A stretch of 60,808 nucleotides of DNA from Actinomycetota bacterium. GTDB taxonomy: Bacteria > Actinomycetota > CADDZG01 > JAHWKV01. Below the pieces are notes generated by a model. The model did no database searches. It was given only the letters and a program-made list of their open reading frames with translations, and had not been told where the DNA came from. Position numbers and translations under genes: made by a program. The stretch is from the NCBI GenBank assembly GCA_019347715.1, contig JAHWKU010000012.1, positions 1-60,808 of the forward strand, given 5' to 3'. This document shows, in pieces, positions 34,424 through 43,301 of this stretch; positions within the stretch are counted from its first letter, which is position 1; each line of letters begins with the position of its first letter.

Positions 34424-34717
34424 ATGTTCAGCTGGCACTCCAGAGGAGGAGCAGCAGAGCTTCAAGGCGCTGGGCGAATCACTCCGAGAGACCGAATTGC
34501 ACGGTTTGTCCGGATGGCCAAGAGCGAGCTGGCCCAGCTGCGCTATGACTCCATACAGGCCAAGAAAGCTGCGGGGAGGACCGGTTGGTGGTCTGAGGTC
34601 TCCGACTCGTGGAACGAGGAAGAGTTCAAAGCTCGCAGAGAGCTGGCTCGCAGCAAGGGCTGGTGGTGGGAGCTCCAAGACCGGATCGCCGCTGAGGAGC
34701 ATCGCCGCCGCAGCTGA
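34424..34717 (+). CDS. Small Trp-rich protein under TetR operators
   Basis: A 97-residue charged protein that I do not recognise. The ATG at 34424 has a strong AAGGAGAGGTG site. The second half has two imperfect copies of a GWW unit: GWWSEVSDSWNEEEFKARRE and GWWWELQDRIAAEEHRRR, each an amphipathic helix candidate. There is no signal peptide or membrane segment. The first 30 residues are poorly constrained. A competing frame (34419-34721) has no better support. It lies 40 bases before sppA. Confidence 0.6.
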   Translation: MFSWHSRGGAAELQGAGRITPRDRIARFVRMAKSELAQLRYDSIQAKKAAGRTGWWSEVSDSWNEEEFKARRELARSKGWWWELQDRIAAEEHRRRS

Positions 34718-34728
34718 ATAGATATCCT

Positions 34729-34749
34729 CTTTTCCTTTACTAGGAAAAG
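34729..34749 (+). promoter_or_regulatory. Hairpin that can cover the sppA ribosome-binding site
   Basis: CTTTTCCT (34729-34736) pairs with AGGAAAAG (34742-34749) around a five-base loop. The 3' arm runs directly into AAAAGGGG, the ribosome-binding site eight to ten bases before the sppA GTG, so folding could lower translation of sppA. Confidence 0.5.
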
Positions 34750-34757
34750 GGGAATCC

Positions 34758-36431
34758 GTGGCTTACCTCATCTACTTCATTCGATTCGTCTTCAGGACTC
34801 TTCGTAACGGACTTCGCAGGCTCGGCAAAGCCCCCGAATGTGTGAGTTTCATACTGGAGGAGCCGTACCCGGTTCTCTCAGCCCCCAAGGCAAAGGGGCT
34901 GCAAAGGTTGCTTCAGAGAAAGCAGACTTCTTTGAGCGACCTGCGAGATCGCTTCGAGCGTGTGGCGGCGGATCGCAGGATCAAAGGCGTAGTGCTCCAT
35001 CTGACGCCGACGCCGGTGCCGCTTGCCCACATCGAGATGTTGCGGGGCATGGTCAGAGATCTCCGAAGCGCAGGCAAGCGGGTCGTCGCTTGGTCCAACT
35101 CATACGACACCTCGAGTTATTACCTTGCTTGCGCGTGCGACGAGATCCTCTCCCCGGAGATAGGAAACATCGGAGTCCTCGGCATCCGCAGAGGATTCGC
35201 TTTTCTGAAGGATGGGCTCGGGAGGGTCGGGCTAGAGGGTGACTTCGTTCAGATCACTCCGTATAAGTCCGCAGCAGACCAGCTCACGAGAAGCGACATG
35301 TCAAAGGAAGCGCGCGAGATGACTGATTGGCTCGCCGACTCAACTTTCGACGAGTTCTTGCGAGCCATCGCGGAGGGACGGGGCACGAGCGTCGATCAAG
35401 CCAGAAAACTCGTGGACAACTCACCCTATCCGGACGTTCAAGCAGTCGAAGCAGGTCTCATCGACAAGCTGGTTACCGAGGAAGATCTCCCCGCGCATCT
35501 ATCGTCGGGCAAAAAGCCTGTTCGTATCTCACCGTGGGAGGGCGCTAGAAAGAAAATTATGCCGAAACCCCTAAGGCCTCCGTCGAAATACGTGGCTCTT
35601 CTTCGGATCGAAGGCGACATAATCGATGGACGCAGCAAGCGCCCCCCCATCAAGGGCCCACCCATCCCCTTTTTGCTCAGTGAGCGCGTTGGAGATCTCA
35701 CGGTGGTAGAGCAGGTTCGTAAGGTCTTGAAGGACCGGAGGGCAGCAGCGGCAGTTGTCTGGATCGAGTCGGGCGGGGGGTCGGCCACCTCCTCAGAGGC
35801 GATGGCTGCAGCCCTTCGCAAGCTTGGCGCTAAGAAACCACTGGTTGCCTCAATGGGATTCGTGGCGGCCTCGGGCGGATATTGGGTAGCGACGCCTGCG
35901 GCCTGGATCGTGGCCTCCCCCACGACCGTTACGGGATCCATCGGTGTACTGAGTGGAAAGTTCGTGAACGCTGGGTTGTACGAGAAGCTTTCGGTCAATC
36001 GAGAGGTTATAGCCAGAGGTGACGCCTCGACCATGAACGACGGCTACGATCGATACACCCCGGAGGAGCGCGAAAAGACCTGGGAATTCATCTCACACAT
36101 CTACGACCTGTTTCTGGACCGGGTTACTACTGCTCGAGGGAGGTCCAAGGAGGAGATCGACGAGATCGCCGGGGGGCGGGTCTGGACCGGCAAGCAGGCT
36201 CTAGATAACGGACTCGTAGATGAGCTCGGCTCGATCGATACCGCGGTCGCCAAGGCAAGGGAACTAGCGAAGCTTCCGAAATGGGCTCCGGTCAGGGAAG
36301 TGCGAATGGGGAAGCGGCCGGTGGCCCCGGTTCCAAGTGCCGCTGCTGCTTTCGAATACGCCGCCGAGGGGGTGCGGATGTTCAACCGGACGCCCGCCAT
36401 GGCAATGATGCCGTTCATGATCGAGGAGTGA
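34758..36431 (+). CDS. sppA: Signal peptide peptidase SppA, double-domain (67K) type
   Basis: Membrane-associated serine protease that degrades cleaved signal peptides and other membrane fragments. The 557-residue, two-domain product has the catalytic Lys in the first half ([18 protein letters not shown]) and the Ser in the second ([17 protein letters not shown], then [13 protein letters not shown]), as in E. coli SppA. The N-terminus ([18 protein letters not shown]) is weakly hydrophobic and may be an anchor. Start is GTG. It follows the Trp-rich gene and probably shares the FadR-box promoter. Confidence 0.93.
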   Translation: MAYLIYFIRFVFRTLRNGLRRLGKAPECVSFILEEPYPVLSAPKAKGLQRLLQRKQTSLSDLRDRFERVAADRRIKGVVLHLTPTPVPLAHIEMLRGMVRDLRSAGKRVVAWSNSYDTSSYYLACACDEILSPEIGNIGVLGIRRGFAFLKDGLGRVGLEGDFVQITPYKSAADQLTRSDMSKEAREMTDWLADSTFDEFLRAIAEGRGTSVDQARKLVDNSPYPDVQAVEAGLIDKLVTEEDLPAHLSSGKKPVRISPWEGARKKIMPKPLRPPSKYVALLRIEGDIIDGRSKRPPIKGPPIPFLLSERVGDLTVVEQVRKVLKDRRAAAAVVWIESGGGSATSSEAMAAALRKLGAKKPLVASMGFVAASGGYWVATPAAWIVASPTTVTGSIGVLSGKFVNAGLYEKLSVNREVIARGDASTMNDGYDRYTPEEREKTWEFISHIYDLFLDRVTTARGRSKEEIDEIAGGRVWTGKQALDNGLVDELGSIDTAVAKARELAKLPKWAPVREVRMGKRPVAPVPSAAAAFEYAAEGVRMFNRTPAMAMMPFMIEE

Positions 36432-36471
36432 AGTTCCGTCCCCGACGAGACTCACCCGCTATCCTTCGTAC

Positions 36472-38034
36472 ATGACGGTGGGAAGTGAGTTCGACAAGGT
36501 CCTAGTAGTGGATTTTGGCGCTCAATACGCCAAGCTGATCGCCCGCCGTGTTCGTGAGTGCCACGTCTATTCCGAGATCGTCCACCACGACATCTCTCCC
36601 GAAGAAGTACGTGCCAAGAAGCCCAAGGGAATCATCCTCTCGGGGGGGCCGAAGAGCGTGCATCAGCCGGGGGCCCCGGTGGCAGATCCGAAGATCTACG
36701 ACCTGGGGATCCCAGTGCTGGGAATCTGTTACGGGCATCAACTGATGGCATTGGATCTGGGAGGGCAAGTCGAGAAGGGGGCCACCGGCGAGTTCGGCAG
36801 AACCTTGCTGGAGGCATCGGGTGGACTCCTCTTCGAGGAAGCCCCGCTAGAGCAAACCGTCTGGATGAGTCACAACGACGCGGTGACCCGGGCCCCCCAG
36901 GGTTTTCGCAAAGTGGCCGGCACCACTGCTTCTCCGGTCGCCGGAATGGAAGATCCCGAGCGGGGTCTTTACGGCGTGCAGTTTCACCCAGAGGTTGGCC
37001 ATACGCCGTTTGGCATCGACCTCATGAAGAACTTCTTATACAAGGCGTGCGATTGCCTTCCGTCTTGGACCGCGACTGGAGTGATCGAGAGTGCGGTCGA
37101 ATCGATCCGCGAGAAGGTCGGCTCGGCGCGAGTGGTGTGTGGGCTTTCAGGAGGGGTTGATTCCTCGGTCGCAGCTGCTTTGGTGCACCGAGCGATAGGC
37201 AGTCAGCTGACCTGCGTGTTCGTTGACCATGGACTGCTGCGCGCCGGAGAGGCCGAGCAAGTCGTCGACACGTTCAACCGGCACCTGGATGTTGATCTCA
37301 TCCATGTCAAGGCCCAGGATCGCTTCATCTCGAAGCTGGCCGGCGTTGAAGATCCCGAGCAGAAACGCAAGGTGATCGGCAATGAATTCATCCGAGTGTT
37401 CGAAGAAGTTGCCGGAGACGTCGTAAAGGATTCGGAGGAACCGGTCCGGTTCCTGGTTCAAGGAACGCTATATCCCGACGTCATCGAGTCGGGCGGAAGC
37501 GGCAAGGTCGCAGCGGTGATAAAGACTCATCACAACGTCGGAGGTCTCCCCGAAGACATGACCTTCGAGCTGATCGAACCGCTAAGAGATCTATTCAAGG
37601 ACGAGGTCCGAAAGGTCGGCGAGGAGCTCGGTCTCCCAGAGGACGTGGTTTGGCGCCAGCCGTTCCCCGGCCCTGGACTCGCAGTGCGCATCATCGGCGA
37701 AGTGACGCCGCAGCGCCTGGAGCTCGTCCGGGCGGCAGATGCCATCGTCGTCGAAGAGATAAAACGCGCAGGGCTGTATAAGGAGATATGGCAGTCGTTC
37801 GCGGTGCTATTGCCGGTGCGCTCGGTCGGAGTCATGGGAGACGAACGCACCTATGGGCATCCGGTGGTGGTTAGGGCGGTGACCTCGGAAGACGCGATGA
37901 CCGCAGATTGGGCCCGTCTCGACCACGAGCTGTTAGAGAGGATTGCCAATCGCATTGTGGCGGAGATCCCCGGAATCAACCGGGTCGCATACGACATCTC
38001 CTCCAAGCCCCCCGCAACCATCGAGTGGGAATAA
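36472..38034 (+). CDS. guaA: GMP synthase (glutamine-hydrolysing)
   Basis: Converts XMP to GMP with ATP and glutamine. The 520-residue product has the class I amidotransferase with Cys in [20 protein letters not shown] and His/Glu in [14 protein letters not shown]. The PP-loop [20 protein letters not shown] and the dimerisation domain ending [17 protein letters not shown] follow. Length is normal. The next gene probably starts inside its last ten bases. Confidence 0.98.
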   Translation: MTVGSEFDKVLVVDFGAQYAKLIARRVRECHVYSEIVHHDISPEEVRAKKPKGIILSGGPKSVHQPGAPVADPKIYDLGIPVLGICYGHQLMALDLGGQVEKGATGEFGRTLLEASGGLLFEEAPLEQTVWMSHNDAVTRAPQGFRKVAGTTASPVAGMEDPERGLYGVQFHPEVGHTPFGIDLMKNFLYKACDCLPSWTATGVIESAVESIREKVGSARVVCGLSGGVDSSVAAALVHRAIGSQLTCVFVDHGLLRAGEAEQVVDTFNRHLDVDLIHVKAQDRFISKLAGVEDPEQKRKVIGNEFIRVFEEVAGDVVKDSEEPVRFLVQGTLYPDVIESGGSGKVAAVIKTHHNVGGLPEDMTFELIEPLRDLFKDEVRKVGEELGLPEDVVWRQPFPGPGLAVRIIGEVTPQRLELVRAADAIVVEEIKRAGLYKEIWQSFAVLLPVRSVGVMGDERTYGHPVVVRAVTSEDAMTADWARLDHELLERIANRIVAEIPGINRVAYDISSKPPATIEWE

Positions 38035-39227
38035 GCTCCAGGGTAGTAACGGCCTTGATGGTCGTGCTGCTCCTGCTGGGAGCATGCCGCGGTCAGACCG
38101 AGCCACGCCCCCAGTCGTCTCCCACACGTGCCGAGACAGAAGCTCCACCCTCGCCCGAACCTCCTCCAGTTCCCGACGAGCCGGCTCTTCAGGAGATCGG
38201 GCGCTTCCAGGAACCGATCTTCGTCACGTCGCCCGCAGGTGATGCCCGGCTCTTCGTTCTAGAGCGGGCCGGCAGGCTGATTGTTCTCGAAAACGGGGCT
38301 CCGAGAGTCCAGCCTTACCTCGACATCAGTGACATGGTTCAAGCCGGCGGCGAGCGCGGTTTGTTCATGATCGCCTTCGCACCCGACTACGCCCGCAGCG
38401 GCCTCAGCTACGTCCACTTCACGGACCGCAGCGGTAACACAAAAGTCTTGGAGTTCAAGGTTTCATCCGATCCCAACGTTGCCGATCCCGCCAGCGCGAG
38501 GGAGTTGCTCTCCGTCGTCCAGCCGTTTTCCAATCACAACGGCGGCCCCCTGCTTTTCGACCCAACCGGGATGCTCATCCTCGGATTGGGGGACGGCGGA
38601 AGTGGTGGAGATCCTCAGGACAACGCACAGAACCTTAGGACTTTCCTGGGGAAGTTTCTCAGGATCAACCCGCGCAGCCCCTCGGAGGGCCGAGCTTACG
38701 GCATCCCTTCGGACAACCCATTCGTGGGCCGCGACGATGCCAGCCCCGAGATCTGGGCCTACGGTTTGCGCAACCCATGGCGGATCTCTTTCGACCGCGA
38801 AACCGAAGACCTATGGGTGGGCGACGTCGGCCAAAACCGTTTCGAGGAGATCAATTTCGTGCCGCCGGCGGCCCAATCGGGCGCCAACTATGGATGGCCG
38901 AGGTTCGAAGGCACGGAGTTGTTCAAGAATCGAAGCATCGATGAATCCCGGCTGGTCATGCCGGTGATGACATACCCACTGGACGGTAACTGTGCGGTCA
39001 CCGGCGGTTACGTTTACCGCGGAGAGGTGAACACCTTGCGGGGCGTTTATCTGTACGGGGACGTCTGTGGCGGAGTTGTGAAAGGCTTTCGCCTCGGCCA
39101 CGGTCAAGTCATTGGTCACAAGGACTACTTCGAGGTTCCTCGTCTCGCTTCCTTTGGCGAAGACTCCGGAGGCCAGGTATATGCCGTCTCCCTTACAGGC
39201 CCGGTCTACAAGATAGTCAAGAAATAG
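38025..39227 (+). CDS. PQQ-dependent sugar dehydrogenase-like lipoprotein
   Basis: A six-bladed beta-propeller of the soluble glucose/sorbosone dehydrogenase group. The GTG at 38025 gives 400 residues with signal [17 protein letters not shown] and a lipobox Cys; ATG 38058 is an alternative. The body shows [20 protein letters not shown], the catalytic-His region [33 protein letters not shown] and [18 protein letters not shown], all family hallmarks. Substrate unknown. The 3' end overlaps the convergent MFS gene by 11 bases. Confidence 0.9.
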   Translation: MGISSRVVTALMVVLLLLGACRGQTEPRPQSSPTRAETEAPPSPEPPPVPDEPALQEIGRFQEPIFVTSPAGDARLFVLERAGRLIVLENGAPRVQPYLDISDMVQAGGERGLFMIAFAPDYARSGLSYVHFTDRSGNTKVLEFKVSSDPNVADPASARELLSVVQPFSNHNGGPLLFDPTGMLILGLGDGGSGGDPQDNAQNLRTFLGKFLRINPRSPSEGRAYGIPSDNPFVGRDDASPEIWAYGLRNPWRISFDRETEDLWVGDVGQNRFEEINFVPPAAQSGANYGWPRFEGTELFKNRSIDESRLVMPVMTYPLDGNCAVTGGYVYRGEVNTLRGVYLYGDVCGGVVKGFRLGHGQVIGHKDYFEVPRLASFGEDSGGQVYAVSLTGPVYKIVKK

Positions 39228-40407
39228 CTGCCGGGCTCTCCCTCGCCCTCGATGGTTCCGGAAGCCGAAGGAAGAAGAGAGCGCTCAGCCCCCAGGTCGC
39301 TCCGGCGATCAGGATCGGAAGGGTGTAACTGCCAAGAGAGTCGAACATTGCACCCGTGATCGGGGGCCCTATGAGAGTCCCCAGTGCCGCTGCGGTGTTC
39401 AGCAGGCCGACGGTCCCCGCCATCCTCTCGACTCCAAAGTAGTCGGCGGTGATGGCGAACAAAAGCGCGATGAAGGTTCCCGCGACAAATCCATACGCGA
39501 TCGAAAACGCGATGAGACCGCCGGACTGACGGGCCAGCGGCCAAAGGAGGGTTGCCGCTCCCATGGACACCACCGCGAACTGAAAGATCCTGACCCTTCC
39601 GAACCGGTCGGCTACTGCTCCCAGGATGATCCTCCCTGCGGTGTTGGCGGCTCCCATCATCGAAACCAAAAAGGCTGCGAAGGCGGGTGAAAGAGCATGT
39701 TCACGCGCGTACGGGACGATGAAGATGAACGGAATCCAATACCCGTATGAGCCGAAAACCGCTCCCATATAGAGCCTCCGGAAGATGCGATCGGAGAACA
39801 TCGACTTTGCGACGCCTCCTCGGTGTCCCATCGACTTTCCTCGCACCAATGCAGCAGAGATCATCAGTACCACGAGACCGCCGACGGCGATGATGCGGGC
39901 CGCAGTTCTCCATCCGTACCCTTCGATCAGCCACTGGGATACCGGCGCGGTCACGACCGTCCCAATTCCTGATCCCGCGACAGCGATTCCGGTAGCGAGC
40001 CCCCTCCTTTTGGTGAACCACTGACTCACCGCAGAGACCGGCGGGACGAACGCCAGCGCCAGTCCGAATCCCAGCACCGCTCCGAAAGCGATGAACACTT
40101 GCCAGATAGCGGTGGCCGATGCAGAGATCAATAAACCCGCCGACAAGAGAAACGCTCCAGCGGCCACTGCGAGTTTCGGTCCGAAGCGATCCGTGAATCG
40201 GCCCACTACGGCACCGGATCCGAGCATCACCGCCGCGGCGATCGATCCGATGAAAGAGGTTGCACCTTGCCCCTGGTCGAACTCGTTCAGGATCTCGGGG
40301 AAAAAAATCGTGAAAGAGTAGAGCAGTCCGAAGCCGGTGGCGTTAGCGAGGAACGCCGCAAGGACAACTAGCCAACCGTAGCCACCGTCTGATTTGGCTT
40401 GGTTCAA
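39217..40407 (-). CDS. MFS transporter, monocarboxylate-carrier-like
   Basis: A 396-residue major facilitator with twelve likely membrane segments. The N-terminal DGGYGWLVVLAAFLAN matches the [DE]G[GS]xGW signature of monocarboxylate porters and OFA carriers. The loop motif VVGRFTDRFGPKLAVAAGA is the MFS motif A, and KRRGLATGIAVAGSGIG lies before the fifth segment. Substrate is possibly a small carboxylate. It overlaps the upstream hydrolase gene by four bases, so the two form one unit. Confidence 0.88.
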   Translation of the reverse strand: MNQAKSDGGYGWLVVLAAFLANATGFGLLYSFTIFFPEILNEFDQGQGATSFIGSIAAAVMLGSGAVVGRFTDRFGPKLAVAAGAFLLSAGLLISASATAIWQVFIAFGAVLGFGLALAFVPPVSAVSQWFTKRRGLATGIAVAGSGIGTVVTAPVSQWLIEGYGWRTAARIIAVGGLVVLMISAALVRGKSMGHRGGVAKSMFSDRIFRRLYMGAVFGSYGYWIPFIFIVPYAREHALSPAFAAFLVSMMGAANTAGRIILGAVADRFGRVRIFQFAVVSMGAATLLWPLARQSGGLIAFSIAYGFVAGTFIALLFAITADYFGVERMAGTVGLLNTAAALGTLIGPPITGAMFDSLGSYTLPILIAGATWGLSALFFLRLPEPSRARESPAAIS

Positions 40408-41177
40408 TCCTCGATGCCGTCGAGAAACTCGCGGATGGCTCGGTTTACCGCCTCAGGATTTTCCACCGGAGCCATGTGGCCGGCGGAGGGAACTGTCGCG
40501 AACCTTGCTCCCGAGATGTTGGCTGCCATCCCCTTGGACCCATCGACCGACATGATTGAGTCCTCCTCCGCTTGAATCACCAGAGTCGGCACATTGATCG
40601 ATCCGAGATCTGAGGTTGAGTCCGGCCGGTCCTTCATGACGAGCGCGTCGGCCGCCGCCGTTTCGGAAGGCGTGTCTTCGAACATCGTCTTGACCTTGTC
40701 TTTCACGGCGTCGCGGGCACTGGGAGCGAACATCTTTGGGAAGAGTCCGTTCACGAGCTCTACGGTTCCCTTCTCTCTTACCAGGGCCGCGGTCTTTTCC
40801 CTAGCGTCCTTCGCTTCCTCGCTATCGGCTTCTGCCTTTGTGTTGATGAGAATCACCGATCGGATCTTGTCCGGATGCCTGCGCCATGCAGCCAAGACCA
40901 CGTAACCGCCCATCGACATTCCCGCTAGGTCGACTTTGTCGACGCCGAGAGAATCTATGGTCGCAGCGACATCGTCAGCATAGTCGTCGACTGTCCAGCC
41001 ATCGCCGGTCTCCGGGCTCTTTCCTCTTCCGCGCAGATCTACGGCGACAACCCGGCGGATGTCAGAGAGTCCGGATATCTGCTCTGCCCACATCGTGCGA
41101 TCTAGTGGAAATCCGTGAACCAGCAAAAGAACCGGGCCCTCACCGGCCTCGTCGTAACCGAGTGCTCTTCCCGTCAT
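40404..41177 (-). CDS. Alpha/beta-hydrolase
   Basis: A 257-residue hydrolase. ATG 41177 has an AAAGGA site seven bases upstream and was chosen over ATG 41210. The oxyanion region is LLVHGFPLDRTMWAEQ, the nucleophile elbow DLAGMSMGGYVVLAAW, the acid lies in VIQAEEDSIMSVDG and the His in PSAGHMAPVENPEAVN. It resembles 3-oxoadipate enol-lactonase and haloperoxidase-type enzymes, but no specific substrate can be assigned. The stop overlaps the MFS start. Confidence 0.87.
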   Translation of the reverse strand: MTGRALGYDEAGEGPVLLLVHGFPLDRTMWAEQISGLSDIRRVVAVDLRGRGKSPETGDGWTVDDYADDVAATIDSLGVDKVDLAGMSMGGYVVLAAWRRHPDKIRSVILINTKAEADSEEAKDAREKTAALVREKGTVELVNGLFPKMFAPSARDAVKDKVKTMFEDTPSETAAADALVMKDRPDSTSDLGSINVPTLVIQAEEDSIMSVDGSKGMAANISGARFATVPSAGHMAPVENPEAVNRAIREFLDGIED

Positions 41178-41222
41178 GATCGTGTCCTTTCTGAGCGATT
41201 TCGGGGTCATCCTAACTGGCGC

Positions 41223-43127
41223 CTACTCCTCGATGGACTCGGAGATCTGTTCCCATTCGGATTCGAGGGCTCTGGCGCGCCGTGCCTTCTCCTCGTAGCT
41301 GCTTGCAAGCTCGGCCACCTCCGATCTCGATGCATAGATCGCAGGGTCGGCCAGCTTCTCGGAGACGGAATCCATCTCTCGAGTGACTTTCTCCAGATCG
41401 CTCTCGACGCGACGCAAGTTCGCGCGAAGCCTGCGTTGCTTTCTCTCGGCGGCTGCTTCGTGCCCGCGTGCTCCGTTTTCCCGCTTCTTCTGCGCTGGCC
41501 TTTTGACTTTCGGCTGCTGCGGGGGTTGTTTGGCCTCTTTCTTGAAAAGGTAGTAGTCATAGTCGCCGGGAAATACCGTCGGCTTGCCGTCCACTATCTC
41601 AACGATGACTCCCGCGACCTCTCGGATCAGATGCCTGTCATGGGTGATCAGCACCAGCGCTCCCTCGTAATCGATCAGCGCTTCTTCCAGAGCGTCACGG
41701 CTCTGCATATCGAGATGGTTGGTGGGCTCGTCCAGACAGAGCAAGTTATAGGGAGCGACCAAAAGCTTGGCCATTGCCAGCCTTGTTCTTTCGCCCCCGG
41801 ACAGAACCCCAACTTTCTTCTGAACGTCTTCTCCCGTGAACAGAAAGCGCCCGAGAAGTCTCCTGGCTTGGATGGTGCGGTCGTGCAATGCGCCCTCCAG
41901 CTCCTCGAGGACCGTCTTGGAAGAATCGAGGGCTTCGATCTGGTGCTGCGCGAAGTAACCAACGCTCGCGTTGGCGCCCAGTCTTCTTTCTCCGGACTGA
42001 GGTTTCAGAACCCCCGCGATGAGTTTGAGCAGCGTGGTTTTGCCGGCCCCGTTCGGCCCTACGAAGGCGAGCTTCTGACCGCGTTCGATCACAAAGTCCA
42101 GAGACTCATAAACGGGCTGCGGGCCATATCCAAAACGCAGCGCTTGTAGTTCGAGGACGACTCGTCCGGGTCTCGGAGGGGATGGGAATCGCAGGCCCAT
42201 CTGCCTTCGAGTTGGCTTCTCGACTTCGACCCGATCCATCCTTTCGAGCATCTTGATTCTGCTCTGGACCTGGCGTGCCTTAGAGGCCTTGTATCGGAAC
42301 CGATCGATGAACTCCTGGGTCTGCTCGATCTTCTTGGCCTGGTTCTTGGCCTCGGCCTCGGTTTGCTGCTCGATCATCTCTCGCTGCGCAACGAAATCGT
42401 CGAAGTTCCCCTGGTAAGAGAGGAACTTCTCCCTGCGTATCTCGACCACCCGACGGGCGAAGGCATTGATGAATTCCCTGTCGTGCGACGTGAACAGCAC
42501 CGTCCCTTCGTATGTCTCCAGAAACTTCTCCAGCCACTCCACGGAAGCCAGGTCGAGGTGGTTCGTCGGTTCGTCGAGCAGCAAGAGGTCGGGCTGGGCC
42601 AGAAGCAGCTTGGAAAGAGCGATGCGCATCAGCCACCCTCCTGAGAAGGTTTCGGTACGGCGCGCGAGGTCGGTTTCTTTGAACCCAAGGCCCATGAGGA
42701 TCTTCTTGGCCTCCCGATCGACGTCGTACCCACCCAGCGAATCGAAGCGCTCCTGCAGGCGGCCGTATTCATGGATCAGTGCCGGGCGGTCTTCCTCTGA
42801 GGCGGCAGCCATCTCGTCTTCGAGAAGGCGCATCTTGTGATCGGCCGTTGCGATCTCGTCGCGGGCCGAAAGGACCTCTTCGAGGACGGTCCTGCCCCGC
42901 ATGGCATCGGTCTCCTGGCGAAGATAACCGACGACCACGTCGCTTGGGAGCTGGATCCGTCCGCCGTCTGGCTCCTGCTCTTCGACCAATAGGTCGAAGA
43001 AGGTGGTCTTGCCCGAGCCGTTGGGACCTATCAGCGCAACGCGCTCGCGGGGGCCGAGCTGGATGGCGGCATCGTCGAATATGTCCCTCGATCCGAAGGA
43101 CTTGCGAAGTCCGGTTACGGTCAACAT
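41223..43127 (-). CDS. ABC-F ATPase (Uup/YheS-like)
   Basis: A 634-residue cytoplasmic tandem ATPase of the ABC-F group that acts on ribosomes. Walker A motifs are [14 protein letters not shown] and [14 protein letters not shown], signatures [15 protein letters not shown] and [15 protein letters not shown], and both Walker B are followed by DEPTNHLD. The linker ([20 protein letters not shown]) is the tRNA-interaction motif region. The C-terminus is a coiled coil of about 70 residues as in Uup. It may head the minus-strand unit with the hydrolase and MFS genes. Confidence 0.95.
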   Translation of the reverse strand: MLTVTGLRKSFGSRDIFDDAAIQLGPRERVALIGPNGSGKTTFFDLLVEEQEPDGGRIQLPSDVVVGYLRQETDAMRGRTVLEEVLSARDEIATADHKMRLLEDEMAAASEEDRPALIHEYGRLQERFDSLGGYDVDREAKKILMGLGFKETDLARRTETFSGGWLMRIALSKLLLAQPDLLLLDEPTNHLDLASVEWLEKFLETYEGTVLFTSHDREFINAFARRVVEIRREKFLSYQGNFDDFVAQREMIEQQTEAEAKNQAKKIEQTQEFIDRFRYKASKARQVQSRIKMLERMDRVEVEKPTRRQMGLRFPSPPRPGRVVLELQALRFGYGPQPVYESLDFVIERGQKLAFVGPNGAGKTTLLKLIAGVLKPQSGERRLGANASVGYFAQHQIEALDSSKTVLEELEGALHDRTIQARRLLGRFLFTGEDVQKKVGVLSGGERTRLAMAKLLVAPYNLLCLDEPTNHLDMQSRDALEEALIDYEGALVLITHDRHLIREVAGVIVEIVDGKPTVFPGDYDYYLFKKEAKQPPQQPKVKRPAQKKRENGARGHEAAAERKQRRLRANLRRVESDLEKVTREMDSVSEKLADPAIYASRSEVAELASSYEEKARRARALESEWEQISESIEE

Positions 43128-43301
43128 GGCTGGTGCTCCGGGTTGAATGACAAGCTGATCTCTCCTTTGATGCGAAGTTGAATAGGCGCGCTTGAAGTGG
43201 AAGCGCTTATCGGTGCGAAGCGCGGCGCTCGGTATAGATCAGGTATTCAACCCACGCATAAAATACCATCTGATTTCGTGGCCCCTAAGAGATCCGAACT
43301 C

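Noticed and set aside
34419..34721. Alternative 100-codon frame at the Trp-rich gene
   Set aside because: Its ATG sits closer to the ribosome-binding site than is optimal and the product is Ser/Gly/Pro-rich without pattern; the frame from 34424 shows an internal repeat.
41115..42149. 344-codon frame antisense to the ABC-F gene
   Set aside because: Composition typical of a reverse-strand shadow; the minus-strand ABC-F motifs are intact.
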